A stretch of DNA of 64,000 nucleotides from Curtobacterium sp. GC_Cur_3 (GTDB lineage Bacteria; Actinomycetota; Actinomycetes; Actinomycetales; Microbacteriaceae): positions 62,001 to 126,000 of the forward strand of contig NZ_JALNUI010000001.1 of NCBI RefSeq assembly GCF_026544205.1, given 5' to 3'. Within the stretch, counting starts at the first letter, position 1; every line of letters starts with the position of its first letter. Under the pieces are notes generated by a model, which was given only the letters and a program-made list of their open reading frames with translations, searched no databases and was not told the origin of the DNA. The position numbers and the translations under genes were made by a program. Of this stretch, positions 17,529-27,693 are shown piece after piece.

Positions 17529-17575
17529 GGACTCAACGTAACGGGTTCCCACTCCGGACGCCTACTGTGAACCCC
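17529..17575. promoter_or_regulatory. Shared divergent promoter region of the synthase gene and glgC
   Basis: Only 47 bases separate the two start codons. On the plus strand TACTGT (17563-17568) is a -10-like element seven bases before the glgC ATG. On the minus strand TACGTT lies seven bases before the synthase GTG. Both genes may therefore have very short leaders and be co-regulated. Confidence 0.45.
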
Positions 17576-18817
17576 ATGGCACCAAAGAAGGTATTCGGCA
17601 TCGTCCTCGCGGGAGGCGAGGGCAAGCGGCTCATGCCGCTCACTGCCGACCGCGCGAAGCCCGCAGTCCCGTTCGGCGGGAACTTCCGACTCGTCGACTT
17701 CGCGCTCTCGAACCTGGTGAACTCCGGGTTGCAGAAGATCGTCGTCCTGACGCAGTACAAGTCACACAGTCTGGACCGCCACGTCGCGGAGACCTGGCGG
17801 ATGGAGGGCCTGCTCGGCTCGTACGTCGCGTCGGTGCCCGCGCAGCAGCGCCTGGGCAAGCGGTGGTTCGCCGGTTCGGCCGACGCGATCCTGCAGTCGC
17901 TCAACCTGCTGCGTGACGAGCGTCCCGACATCGTCGTGGTGGTCGGCGCCGACCACGTGTACCGCATGGACTTCTCGCAGATGGTCGACGCACACATCGC
18001 CTCGGGCCGCAGTGCCACGGTCGCGGCGATCCGTCAGCCGATCGGCCTCGCCGACCAGTTCGGCGTGATCCAGGTCGACCAGGACGACCCGACCAAGATC
18101 GACGCGTTCCTCGAGAAGCCGAAGGACGCGATCGGTCTGGCCGACTCCCCCGGGGAGATCCTCGCGTCGATGGGCAACTACGTCTTCGACGCCGACGCGC
18201 TCGTCGACGCCGTGCTCCGCGACGGGCAGGTCGAGACCTCGGCGCACGACATGGGCGGCGACATCGTCCCCGACTTCGTGGCCCGCGGCGACGCCGGTGT
18301 GTACGACCTGCAGCGCAACGAGGTCCCCGGGTCGAACGACCGCGACAAGTACTACTGGCGCGACGTGGGGACGATCGACTCGTTCTACGACGCCCACATG
18401 GACCTCATCGCCCCGGTGCCGGTCTTCAACCTCTACAACACCGACTGGCCGATCTTCAACCAGCAGACGAACCTGCCGCCGGCGAAGTTCGTCCGGGACG
18501 CCAACGGCAACACCGGCGCGACGGTCGACTCGATCGTGTCGCTCGGCTGCCTGATGTCGGGTGCCCAGCTGGAGCGCAGCGTCATCGGGCCCTGGTGCAC
18601 GGCCGACTCGGGGGCGAAGGTCCTCGACTCGATCGTCTTCGAGCGGGCGACCATCGGCGCCGGTGCCGTCGTGAACCGGGCGATCCTGGACAAGGACGTC
18701 GTGCTCGCTCCCGATGCCCGGGTGGGTGTCGACCGCGAGGCCGACGTCGCCCGTGGCTTCACCGTGACCGAGTCCGGCATCACCGTGGTCGGCAAGGGCG
18801 TCCGCGTCGAGGCCTAG
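17576..18817 (+). CDS. glgC: Glucose-1-phosphate adenylyltransferase (ADP-glucose pyrophosphorylase)
   Basis: Makes ADP-glucose from glucose-1-phosphate and ATP, the committed step of glycogen synthesis. The protein has 413 residues. The nucleotidyltransferase signature is [34 protein letters not shown] holds the metal-binding Asp, and EKPKD and the [15 protein letters not shown] block bind sugar phosphate. A left-handed beta-helix makes up the C-terminal third. ATG 17576 is preferred over the in-frame GTG 17567. It is divergent from the synthase gene. Confidence 0.96.
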   Translation: MAPKKVFGIVLAGGEGKRLMPLTADRAKPAVPFGGNFRLVDFALSNLVNSGLQKIVVLTQYKSHSLDRHVAETWRMEGLLGSYVASVPAQQRLGKRWFAGSADAILQSLNLLRDERPDIVVVVGADHVYRMDFSQMVDAHIASGRSATVAAIRQPIGLADQFGVIQVDQDDPTKIDAFLEKPKDAIGLADSPGEILASMGNYVFDADALVDAVLRDGQVETSAHDMGGDIVPDFVARGDAGVYDLQRNEVPGSNDRDKYYWRDVGTIDSFYDAHMDLIAPVPVFNLYNTDWPIFNQQTNLPPAKFVRDANGNTGATVDSIVSLGCLMSGAQLERSVIGPWCTADSGAKVLDSIVFERATIGAGAVVNRAILDKDVVLAPDARVGVDREADVARGFTVTESGITVVGKGVRVEA

Positions 18818-18818
18818 T

Positions 18819-18885
18819 CCGACCGGAGGACCCACTGCACCGACCAGAGGACCCACTGCCCCGACCGGAGCAGTGGGTCCTCCGG
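18819..18885. terminator. glgC terminator built on a 21-bp tandem repeat
   Basis: Two and a half copies of a 21-bp unit (ccgaccggaggacccactgc plus one base) start at 18819, 18840 and 18861. They are followed by one complementary arm, 18870-18885. That arm can pair with the first copy (16 bp perfect) or the second (13 bp perfect), giving alternative hairpins. Confidence 0.7.
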
Positions 18886-18920
18886 CGTAACGGGGTGCGC
18901 GGCACCGCTACCGTGGTGGC

Positions 18921-19577
<657 letters not shown>

Positions 19578-19580
19578 CGC

Positions 19581-20294
19581 CTAGTGGCCCATCCCGAGGC
19601 CGCCGTCGACCGGCACGACCGCGCCGGAGATGTACCCGGCGCCGTCCCCGGCCAGGAAGAGCGTGGCGTCCGCGACGTCGTCGACGGTGCCGTAGCGCGC
19701 GGCCGGGATCTGCTTCTTGAACTCGGCCTGCAGCTCCTCGGGCAGCGCGGCCGTCATGTCGGTCTGGATGAACCCGGGCGCGACGACGTTCGCCGTGATG
19801 CCACGGGACCCGAGCTCCCGCGTGATCGAGCGGGCCATGCCGACGAGCGCGGCCTTCGACGACGCGTAGTTGACCTGCCCGACCTGCCCGTAGGCGCCGA
19901 CGACGCTCGACATCAGAACGATGCGGCCGAACTTCGCGCGCATCATGCCCTTCGTCGCACGCTTCACCACGCGGAAGGTCCCCGTCAGGTTCGTGTCGAT
20001 GACGCTCGTGAAGTCCTCCTCGCTCATCCGGAGCAGCAGGCCGTCGTTCGTGATGCCGGCGTTCGCGACCAGGACCTCGACGGGTCCGAGCGCGTTCTCC
20101 ACCTCGGTGAACGCGGCGTCGACCGAGGCCGTGTCGGTGATGTCCGCCTGCACCGTCAGCGCGCCGTCCGGCCCGCCCTGCCCGTTCCGGGAGGTGACCG
20201 CGACCCGGTGTCCGGCGGCGACGAACCGCTCGGCGAGGGCGTGGCCGATGCCGCGGTTGCCGCCGGTGATGAGGACGGTACGGGGGGTGGTCAT
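19581..20294 (-). CDS. fabG: 3-oxoacyl-ACP reductase-type SDR
   Basis: NADPH-dependent short-chain dehydrogenase of 237 residues. The Rossmann motif is TGGNRGIG (about 10-17), NAG follows, and the catalytic Ser (MSSVVGAYG), Tyr and Lys (YASSK) are in place. The C-terminus is the FabG-like GAGYISGAVVPVDGGLGMGH. Reduction of 3-oxoacyl-ACP in fatty acid synthesis is the likely role. ATG 20294 has a ribosome binding site (GGAGCG). There are no other fatty acid genes nearby. Confidence 0.88.
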   Translation of the reverse strand: MTTPRTVLITGGNRGIGHALAERFVAAGHRVAVTSRNGQGGPDGALTVQADITDTASVDAAFTEVENALGPVEVLVANAGITNDGLLLRMSEEDFTSVIDTNLTGTFRVVKRATKGMMRAKFGRIVLMSSVVGAYGQVGQVNYASSKAALVGMARSITRELGSRGITANVVAPGFIQTDMTAALPEELQAEFKKQIPAARYGTVDDVADATLFLAGDGAGYISGAVVPVDGGLGMGH

Positions 20295-20471
20295 GGGCGC
20301 TCCGTTCGGTGGGGTGCTCGGGGTGCACGGCGTGGCTGTCCGAGGGCGCGCAGACGACGCTCCGCCCGACACGCCCGCACGAGCCTACCCGGGCACACAC
20401 GGCCCAGATCGCGCGGTCAAGTGTCGGTGGCCGGGCTTAGGCTGGTGTGTAGGCAGACGGAGAACGAAGGC

Positions 20472-20903
20472 ATGAAGACGACGCGTACGACGCAGAGCAT
20501 CACGGCACTTCCGAAGTCACCGACGCGTGACCGGCACCACCGTCTGTCGCGCTACATCTGGCAGATGGCCGTCCGCGTGTTCCTGTTCGTCGGGGCCGTG
20601 CTCGTCTACACCGTCTGGCACAGCCCGATCCTCGCGATCATCCCGATCGTGCTCGCCGGTGTCATCCCCTGGATCGCCGTCGTCATCGCGAACGCGGGCA
20701 GCCACGTCGAGTCCGACGCGATCGCTCCGGCCGGTGCCCTCGTGCGCGCCGCCGACTACGACCCGGCACTCCGCCAGCAGCAGGAGGAAGCCCGCGCGCA
20801 GGCCTACCGCGACGAGCAGGAACGACTGCGTCAGGCGGCCCAGCACGCGCAAGAGGAATGGCAGCGCAACGGCGACCGGTCCCGCATGTGGGGCCATCGC
20901 TGA
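20472..20903 (+). CDS. DUF3099 family membrane protein
   Basis: Protein of 143 residues. The N-terminal motif (QSITALPKSPTRDRHHRLSRYI) and two adjacent transmembrane helices (about 32-50 and 53-73) match actinobacterial DUF3099 proteins. The C-terminal third is a charged, Gln/Glu/Arg-rich likely coiled coil facing the cytoplasm. Function is unknown. The stop overlaps the next ATG (TGATG), and three genes through SURF1 are coupled, which hints at a link to cytochrome oxidase or envelope biology (inference). Confidence 0.82.
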   Translation: MKTTRTTQSITALPKSPTRDRHHRLSRYIWQMAVRVFLFVGAVLVYTVWHSPILAIIPIVLAGVIPWIAVVIANAGSHVESDAIAPAGALVRAADYDPALRQQQEEARAQAYRDEQERLRQAAQHAQEEWQRNGDRSRMWGHR

Positions 20904-21238
20904 TGGGGGCCACCTTCGACCTGTTCACCGAGCCCGGCTCCACGCCGGTGTGCTCCCGCGCCGGGTGCTCCACCGCCGCCAGCTGGCGCGTCAACTGGCG
21001 GAACCCGCGCATCCACCCGCTCGACCGCGTGAAGATCTGGGCGGCCTGCGACGAGCACTGCGACTTCCTGGCCGGGTACCTCCGCTCCCGCACGTTCCCC
21101 GTGAAGGTCACCGGCATCGACGAGGACGTCGACCAGCTCGACGACTCCCACCGCCCCGACGCCCTGCAGCACGGCGCGCTCCACGGCGGCCCGAAGAACG
21201 ACGTGGGTGAACGGACCCGCTCCGCGAACGAGCGATGA
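20903..21238 (+). CDS. Small conserved Cys/His protein (often labelled acetone carboxylase in actinobacteria)
   Basis: Protein of 111 residues. The pattern CSRAGC...WRNPRIH...RVKIWAACDEHCDFLAGYLRSRTFPV matches a small actinobacterial family with conserved Cys and His that may bind zinc. The label acetone carboxylase found in databases is not supported by its size or sequence. It lies between DUF3099 and SURF1 and overlaps both, a conserved neighbourhood. The role is unknown. Confidence 0.75.
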   Translation: MGATFDLFTEPGSTPVCSRAGCSTAASWRVNWRNPRIHPLDRVKIWAACDEHCDFLAGYLRSRTFPVKVTGIDEDVDQLDDSHRPDALQHGALHGGPKNDVGERTRSANER

Positions 21239-22209
21239 GCGACGACTTCGACCCGCAGTCGCGCTACGGCCGCAAGCACGCCGAGCGCATCCGGCAGGCG
21301 ACCGCTCGGGAGCGTGCCGCCCAGGTGCAGACCGCCGTGCACGACCCCGACGAGCCCTTCGTCGGGTGGCACTTCGTCCGGAGCCGTCGCTGGCTCGGGT
21401 ACTTCGCGATCGCCGTGGCCTTCGCGATCCTCTGCACGCTGTTCGGCATGTGGCAGTGGGACCGCCGGAACGAAGCCGTGCGCGAGAACCTGCAGATCGC
21501 CACGAACTACGACCACACCCCGGTCGCCGTGCAGGACGCCCTCCCCCGGGCCTCCAGCTGGACGAACGACCAGACCTGGCTCCGCGTCACCGCCACCGGA
21601 CGCTACGACACCGACGACCAGCTCCTCGTCCGCAACCGCGTCCACAACGGCCAGCCCGGCTTCGAGGTCCTGACGCCGCTCGTCACCGCCGACGGCCGCG
21701 CGTTCATCGTCGACCGCGGATGGGTGCCCACCGGCAACCGGCAGGACGCCCCCGACCACGTGCCCGCTCCCCCGTCCGGGCAGGTCACCGTGACCGCCCG
21801 GCTGCAGCAGTCCGAGCCGCGCATCCCCGGACGCACCGACCCCGCCCACACCGACCAGGTCCAGTCCGTCACGCTCGCCGACGTGGCCGCGAAGATCGAG
21901 GCCCCCATCTGGACCGGCGCGTACGGGCAGCTCGCGTCCGAGTCACCGGCCCCCGCGGACGCCCGACCCCTCGGCTGGGACCGCCCGAGCGCCGACACGG
22001 GGCTGCACCTGAGCTACTTCATCCAGTGGTTCATGTTCGCCGCCGGGGGCTTCGGGTTCCTGGCGTACCTGATGGTGCAGGAGTACCGGAACCTCAACCA
22101 GGACGACCCCGAGGAGCGCGAGCGCGCCCTCGAGCGGCAGCGCCGCAAGGACGCCAAGCCGAAGACGGACGCGGACATCGAGGACGAGCTCCTCGAGTCG
22201 CGGCGCTGA
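21235..22209 (+). CDS. SURF1 family cytochrome oxidase assembly protein
   Basis: Protein of 324 residues with the SURF1 topology: a helix near the N-terminus (about 53-71, preceded by RRWLGYF and followed by FGMWQWDRR), a large extracytoplasmic domain containing VDRGWVP, and a second helix near 262-282 (FIQWFMFAAGGFGFLAYL). SURF1 proteins help insert heme A into subunit I of aa3 oxidase, which fits ctaA and ctaB 8-11 kb away. The charged C-terminal tail (ERERALERQRRKDAK) is cytoplasmic. ATG 21235 overlaps the previous stop. Confidence 0.92.
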   Translation: MSDDFDPQSRYGRKHAERIRQATARERAAQVQTAVHDPDEPFVGWHFVRSRRWLGYFAIAVAFAILCTLFGMWQWDRRNEAVRENLQIATNYDHTPVAVQDALPRASSWTNDQTWLRVTATGRYDTDDQLLVRNRVHNGQPGFEVLTPLVTADGRAFIVDRGWVPTGNRQDAPDHVPAPPSGQVTVTARLQQSEPRIPGRTDPAHTDQVQSVTLADVAAKIEAPIWTGAYGQLASESPAPADARPLGWDRPSADTGLHLSYFIQWFMFAAGGFGFLAYLMVQEYRNLNQDDPEERERALERQRRKDAKPKTDADIEDELLESRR

Positions 22210-22218
22210 CCCGGTCAC

Positions 22219-22270
22219 GCGGCGGACTGGAGGCTCGTGGCGGCACCGCCACGAGCCTCCAGTCCGCCGC
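22219..22270. terminator. Bidirectional terminator between SURF1 and the ABC-F gene
   Basis: A 25-bp perfect inverted repeat (arms 22219-22243 and 22246-22270) with a 2-base loop. It carries the core actggaggctcgtgg and sits between two convergent stops, so it can serve both transcripts. It belongs to the GGAGGC hairpin family. Confidence 0.85.
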
Positions 22271-22294
22271 AGGGGTGCGTCAGCAGGGCGCGGG

Positions 22295-23893
<1,599 letters not shown>

Positions 23894-23916
23894 AGTGGTG
23901 GTCCAATCAGTTGGTG

Positions 23917-23928
23917 GTTGTGCACAAC
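23917..23928. promoter_or_regulatory. 12-bp palindrome between the ABC-F gene and bioY
   Basis: GTTGTGCACAAC is a perfect palindrome in the 115-bp divergent spacer, followed by TACGCT, a -10-like hexamer about 55 bases before the bioY ATG. It could be an operator. It does not match BirA or BioQ consensus sites that I know. Confidence 0.35.
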
Positions 23929-24008
23929 GGTGTGTGCGGGAGGTTCACCGCTACGCTGACGGGACCGACAGTCCCGAAGGGGACCAGCAGTCCATTCTAG
24001 GAGAATCC

Positions 24009-24608
24009 ATGACGAACGCCACCGGGTTCGCTCCCCGCGCAGTCCTCGCCGACCGTCTTCGGACCCACGGGCTGGCCACCGACGCCGCCCTGGTCGCCGG
24101 CGGTGCCCTGTTCACAGCCGCGATGGCCCAGCTCGAGGTCCCGATGTGGCCGGTCCCGATCACCGGTCAGACCCTCGCGGTCGTGCTCGTCGGCGCGACG
24201 CTCGGCGCCCGCCGCGGTGTGCTCTCGATGCTCGTGTACGCCCTCGTCGGACTCGCCGGCGCCCCGTTCTTCGCCGGCATGTCCGGTGGCCTGCACATGC
24301 TCAGCGTGCCGAGCTTCGGGTACGTCATCGGCTTCATCCCGGCCGCCGGTGTCATCGGCTGGCTCGCCCGCCGCAACTGGGACCGCAAGGTGGGGCGGGC
24401 CGTCGTCGCCTTCACCCTCGCCAGCGCGATCCCGTTCGTCACGGGCCTGCCCTACCTGGCGCTGACGCTCGGCGCGCTCGGCCTGCCGAACGACCTGCAG
24501 TCGGTGCTCTCCGCCGGCCTGTACCCGTTCATCGTGGGCGGCGTCGTGAAGGCGCTCATCGCCGCGGGCATCGTCCCGCTCGTCTGGAGCCTGCTCCGCC
24601 GCCGCTGA
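24009..24608 (+). CDS. bioY: Biotin transporter BioY (ECF S component)
   Basis: Membrane protein of 199 residues with about six helices. Family motifs are visible: VPMWPVPITGQTLAVVLVGATLGARRG and YALVGLAGAPFFAGMSGGL. BioY captures biotin and works with the BioM/BioN energizing module or alone as a slow transporter. No bioM or bioN is adjacent. ATG 24009 follows a good ribosome binding site (AGGAGAATCC). It is the only gene in its unit and ends at a strong hairpin. Confidence 0.93.
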   Translation: MTNATGFAPRAVLADRLRTHGLATDAALVAGGALFTAAMAQLEVPMWPVPITGQTLAVVLVGATLGARRGVLSMLVYALVGLAGAPFFAGMSGGLHMLSVPSFGYVIGFIPAAGVIGWLARRNWDRKVGRAVVAFTLASAIPFVTGLPYLALTLGALGLPNDLQSVLSAGLYPFIVGGVVKALIAAGIVPLVWSLLRRR

Positions 24609-24619
24609 CGGCGTCAGCA

Positions 24620-24660
24620 CGCACGAGGGCCCTGTACCGCCGGTACGGGGCCCTCGTGCG
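24620..24660. terminator. bioY terminator
   Basis: A 19-bp stem (arms 24620-24638 and 24642-24660, one G:U pair) with a 3-base loop, starting cgcacgagggccc, 11 bases after the bioY stop. Confidence 0.85.
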
Positions 24661-24671
24661 TCGGGGGGGCC

Positions 24672-24718
24672 CGGACCGCGGACCGCGCTGACCGCGGACC
24701 GCGGACCGCGGACCGCGC
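24672..24718. repeat. GGACCGC short tandem repeats
   Basis: Two adjoining runs of the 7-bp unit ggaccgc, each ending in gctga, fill the space between the bioY terminator and the first palindrome. They look like slippage-prone simple repeats. Confidence 0.75.
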
Positions 24719-24777
24719 TGAGATCGCACTTCGTGTCGGCTCCCGCAGGCCGGACCCGACACGAACTGCGATCTCAG
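24718..24777. repeat. Dispersed palindrome B, copy 1
   Basis: A 22-bp inverted repeat with one mismatch (arms 24718-24739 and 24756-24777). The arm starts ctgagatcgcacttcgtgtc. Copy 2, with a nearly identical arm, is at 40897-40958. Confidence 0.9.
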
Positions 24778-24800
24778 GGCACGGACCGGACCCGACCCAT

Positions 24801-24848
24801 GACGAACGGGAGGCTCCCTGCCAGCTGGCAGGGAGCCTCCCGTTCGTC
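24801..24848. repeat. Palindrome A, copy 1 (also likely terminator of sufT)
   Basis: A perfect 48-bp palindrome with no spacer (arms 24801-24824 and 24825-24848). The arm starts gacgaacgggaggc and the centre is GCCAGCTGGC. The flanks CGACCCA and TGGGTCG can extend the stem with a bulge. It lies 13 bases past the sufT stop. Confidence 0.9.
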
Positions 24849-24861
24849 GCGTGGGTCGCGA

Positions 24862-25191
24862 CTAGATCGAGAACCCGAGGGCGCGCATCATCTCGCGCCC
24901 GTCATCGGTGATCCGGTCCGGGCCCCATGGCGGCATCCAGACCCAGTTGATGCGGAAGGCGTCGACGATGCCGTCGAGCGCGTTCGCGGTGTCGCCCTCG
25001 ATGACGTCGGTCAGGGGGCAGCCGGCGCTCGTCAGCGTCATGCTGATGATGAGCGCCGAGGCCTCGTCGTCCCAGGCGAGGTCGTAGATGAGCCCGAGGT
25101 CGACGATGTTGACGCCGAGTTCGGGGTCCTGGACCTCCTTCAGGCCCTCGACGACCTCGTCGAACTTCTCCGGTGCGAGTGTGGTGATCAT
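24862..25191 (-). CDS. sufT: SufT-like iron-sulfur cluster assembly factor (DUF59/MIP18)
   Basis: Protein of 109 residues with the DUF59 core DPELGVNIVDLGLIYDL and the SAGCPLTD motif whose cysteine is conserved in SufT-type factors. It helps mature Fe-S proteins. It is the last gene of the suf operon, and its ATG at 25191 overlaps the sufC stop by one base, implying coupling. Confidence 0.93.
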   Translation of the reverse strand: MITTLAPEKFDEVVEGLKEVQDPELGVNIVDLGLIYDLAWDDEASALIISMTLTSAGCPLTDVIEGDTANALDGIVDAFRINWVWMPPWGPDRITDDGREMMRALGFSI

Positions 25192-25964
25192 CAGTTCCCC
25201 GCTGCTGCGGCTGCGGCCTGCACGTAGCGGTCGTAGCCCTCGTTCTCGAGACGGTCGGCCAGCTCCGGACCGCCCTGTTCCGCGACCTTGCCAGCGACGA
25301 ACACGTGGACGAAGTCCGGCGTGATGTAGCGGAGGATGCGCGTGTAGTGGGTGATGAGCAGGACGCCGAGGCCGGTGGCCGCCTTGGCACGGTTGACGCC
25401 CTCGGACACGATCTTCAACGCGTCGACGTCGAGGCCGGAGTCGGTCTCGTCGAGGACGGCGAACTTCGGCTTGAGGAGCTCGAGCTGCATGATCTCGTGC
25501 CGCTTCTTCTCGCCGCCGGAGAAGCCCTCGTTGACGTTGCGCTCGGCGAACGACGGGTCCATCTTGAGGTCGGCCATCGACGAGCGGAGGTCCTTGACCC
25601 AGCCGCGCAGCGCGGGGGCCTCGCCGTCGATCGCCGTCTTGGCGGTACGGAGGAAGTTCGAGACGGTCACGCCGGGGATCTCGACCGGGTACTGCATGGC
25701 GAGGAACATGCCGGCGCGGGCACGCTCGTCGACGCTCATCGCGAGGACGTCCTGGCCGTCGAGGGTGATCGAGCCACCGACGACGTGGTACCGGGGGTGG
25801 CCGGCGATCGTGTAGGCGAGGGTCGACTTGCCCGAGCCGTTCGGCCCCATGATCGCGTGGATCTCACCCTCGTTGATGGTGAGGTCGACGCCCTTGAGGA
25901 TCTCCTTGACACCCTGGTCGGTGTCGATCGAGACCTTGAGGTCGCGGATTTCGAGAGTGGACAT
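25191..25964 (-). CDS. sufC: Fe-S cluster assembly ATPase SufC
   Basis: ABC-type ATPase of the SufBCD scaffold, 257 residues. Walker A is GPNGSGKST (about 40-48), the signature is [10 protein letters not shown], and the Walker B region is the SufC-specific [15 protein letters not shown] hydrolysis by SufC dimers remodels SufB-SufD so that a cluster can form. ATG 25964 has the ribosome binding site AAGGAA. There are 110 bases between the Rieske gene and this start. Confidence 0.97.
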   Translation of the reverse strand: MSTLEIRDLKVSIDTDQGVKEILKGVDLTINEGEIHAIMGPNGSGKSTLAYTIAGHPRYHVVGGSITLDGQDVLAMSVDERARAGMFLAMQYPVEIPGVTVSNFLRTAKTAIDGEAPALRGWVKDLRSSMADLKMDPSFAERNVNEGFSGGEKKRHEIMQLELLKPKFAVLDETDSGLDVDALKIVSEGVNRAKAATGLGVLLITHYTRILRYITPDFVHVFVAGKVAEQGGPELADRLENEGYDRYVQAAAAAAGN

Positions 25965-26074
25965 TGCGTTCCTTCGGTTGCAGCTGGGGTGCGGCGTCAG
26001 CCGCGGGAAGAGTGTGGGTGTCGAGCGCAGTCGGCCGGGACGGGACGGTCCCGGTCAGTGTGTACCGGGTCGTC

Positions 26075-26401
26075 TCAGTCGACCGGAACGGGGTCGTGCA
26101 CGTCGACGTAGACGTCGCCGTCGCGGACCTCGACTCGGAAGACGGGCACGGGTTCGTACGCCGGGAAGTTCTTCGGCTTGCCGGTCGTCAGCGAGAACTG
26201 CGACCCGTGTGCCCAGCACTCCAGCGAGTCGCCCTCGACGAAGCCCTCGGCCAGCGAGATCTCCCCGTGGGTGCAGGTGTCACCGATGGCGTGCACGACG
26301 CCGGCGGAGTCCTTCACGATGGCGACCGGGGTGCCCTCGACGACGACACGCATGGGGCTCTCCACCGCGATGTCGCCTTCGGCGCAGACCTTCTCGGCCA
26401 T
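26075..26401 (-). CDS. Rieske [2Fe-2S] ferredoxin-like protein of the suf operon
   Basis: Small soluble Rieske protein of 108 residues. The two cluster motifs are CTH (Cys43, His45) and CWAH (Cys62, His65), giving the complete Cys2-His2 ligand set, as in non-heme dioxygenase ferredoxins and NirD-like proteins. A Rieske gene between sufD and sufC is a regular actinobacterial arrangement; it may carry electrons for assembly. Its ATG overlaps the sufD stop (TGATG). Confidence 0.93.
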   Translation of the reverse strand: MAEKVCAEGDIAVESPMRVVVEGTPVAIVKDSAGVVHAIGDTCTHGEISLAEGFVEGDSLECWAHGSQFSLTTGKPKNFPAYEPVPVFRVEVRDGDVYVDVHDPVPVD

Positions 26402-27693
26402 CAGACCGAGGTCTCGGTCAGGGAGGCGTCGGTGATCGGCGCGGCGAGCACCGTCTTGCCCTCGAGCAGCTCCTGCTCGACGGCTGCGACGAGGCGTTCC
26501 TCGAGCTCGGGCGCACCGATCTTCTGGATGACCTCGACGAGGAAGCCGAGCACGACGAGGCGGCGGGCCTCTTCCTCGGGGATGCCGCGGGCCTGCAGGT
26601 AGAACAGCTGCTCGTCGTCGAAGCGTCCGGTCGCGCTGGCGTGACCGGCACCGGCGATGTCGCCGGTCTCGATCTCGAGGTTCGGGATGCTGTCGGCGCG
26701 GGTGCCGTCCGTCAGGACCAGGTTGCGGTTCTGCTCGTAGGAGTCCGTGCCGGGAGCAGTGCGGCCGATGAGCACGTCACCGATCCACACGGTGTGCGCC
26801 CCGGCACCCTGCAGTGCGCCCTTGTAGTTGACGCGGCTGCGGGAGTTCGGTGCGTCGTGGTTCACGTACACCTGCTGCTCGATGTACTGCCCGGCGTCGG
26901 CGAAGTACACGCCGTACATCTCGACGTCGGCACCCTGCGCACCGAGGTGCGTCGACGGGTTGACCCGGACGACGTCGCCGCCGAGCGAGACCACCACGTG
27001 CTTGAGGAAGGCGTCACGGCCGACCTCGGCGAAGTGCGTCGAGACGTGCACGGCGTCGTCGTCCCAGTCCTGCACGGTGACGACGGTCAGACGTGCGTTG
27101 TCCTGCACGACGATCTCGACGTTCTCCGACAGGAGCGCGGAACCGCGGTTGTCGATGACGACGATGCCCTGCGCGTTCGGCTCGGCCGTGATGACCGTGT
27201 GCGCGGCCCGGGGCTGCTGCCCGAAGTCCGAACGCGTGATCGCGATCGACTCGTGCGCATCCGTCGCCTTGACGGTGACGGCGAGCACGGCGTCGCGCGC
27301 GGTCCACGCCGCGGCCGCTGCCCGGTCCTCCGGCAGGCCGGCGGTGCCAACGCGCGGGTCGTCGCTGCGACCCCACTCGACGTCGGCGCCGTCGCTCTGG
27401 GTCGCGAGGAAGGGGTACGCCGAGCCGTCCAGACCGCCCGCGAGCAGCGGTGCGATCTTGTCGAGCGGCGCGAACTTCCAGTTGACCTCACGGCCGGTGA
27501 CCGCGGCGAAGGCGTCGATGTCACCCGACTGCGGGCGCTCCGAGCGGGTCTGCACCGGGACCTTCGTGTCCCAGGCACCGTCGGAGTGTGCCCGCGCGCC
27601 ATGCTGTTCCTGACCGGCACCGCGCTCGGTCGCCGTGGGGGCAGCAGGCTCGATCGGCTGGTCGATTCGGGGGGTGGGGGTGGAGCTCGACAT
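26401..27693 (-). CDS. sufD: Fe-S cluster assembly protein SufD
   Basis: Scaffold partner of SufB and SufC, 430 residues. The N-terminal 30 residues are Pro/Ala-rich and poorly ordered, followed by the SufB/SufD beta-helix core. The C-terminal block has GRTAPGTDSYEQNRNLVLTDGTRADSIPNLEIETGDIAGAGHASATGRFDDEQLFYL-type features (conserved near 310-370) with the SufD-specific GHASATGRFD. ATG 27693 follows the sufB stop directly. Confidence 0.96.
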   Translation of the reverse strand: MSSSTPTPRIDQPIEPAAPTATERGAGQEQHGARAHSDGAWDTKVPVQTRSERPQSGDIDAFAAVTGREVNWKFAPLDKIAPLLAGGLDGSAYPFLATQSDGADVEWGRSDDPRVGTAGLPEDRAAAAAWTARDAVLAVTVKATDAHESIAITRSDFGQQPRAAHTVITAEPNAQGIVVIDNRGSALLSENVEIVVQDNARLTVVTVQDWDDDAVHVSTHFAEVGRDAFLKHVVVSLGGDVVRVNPSTHLGAQGADVEMYGVYFADAGQYIEQQVYVNHDAPNSRSRVNYKGALQGAGAHTVWIGDVLIGRTAPGTDSYEQNRNLVLTDGTRADSIPNLEIETGDIAGAGHASATGRFDDEQLFYLQARGIPEEEARRLVVLGFLVEVIQKIGAPELEERLVAAVEQELLEGKTVLAAPITDASLTETSV

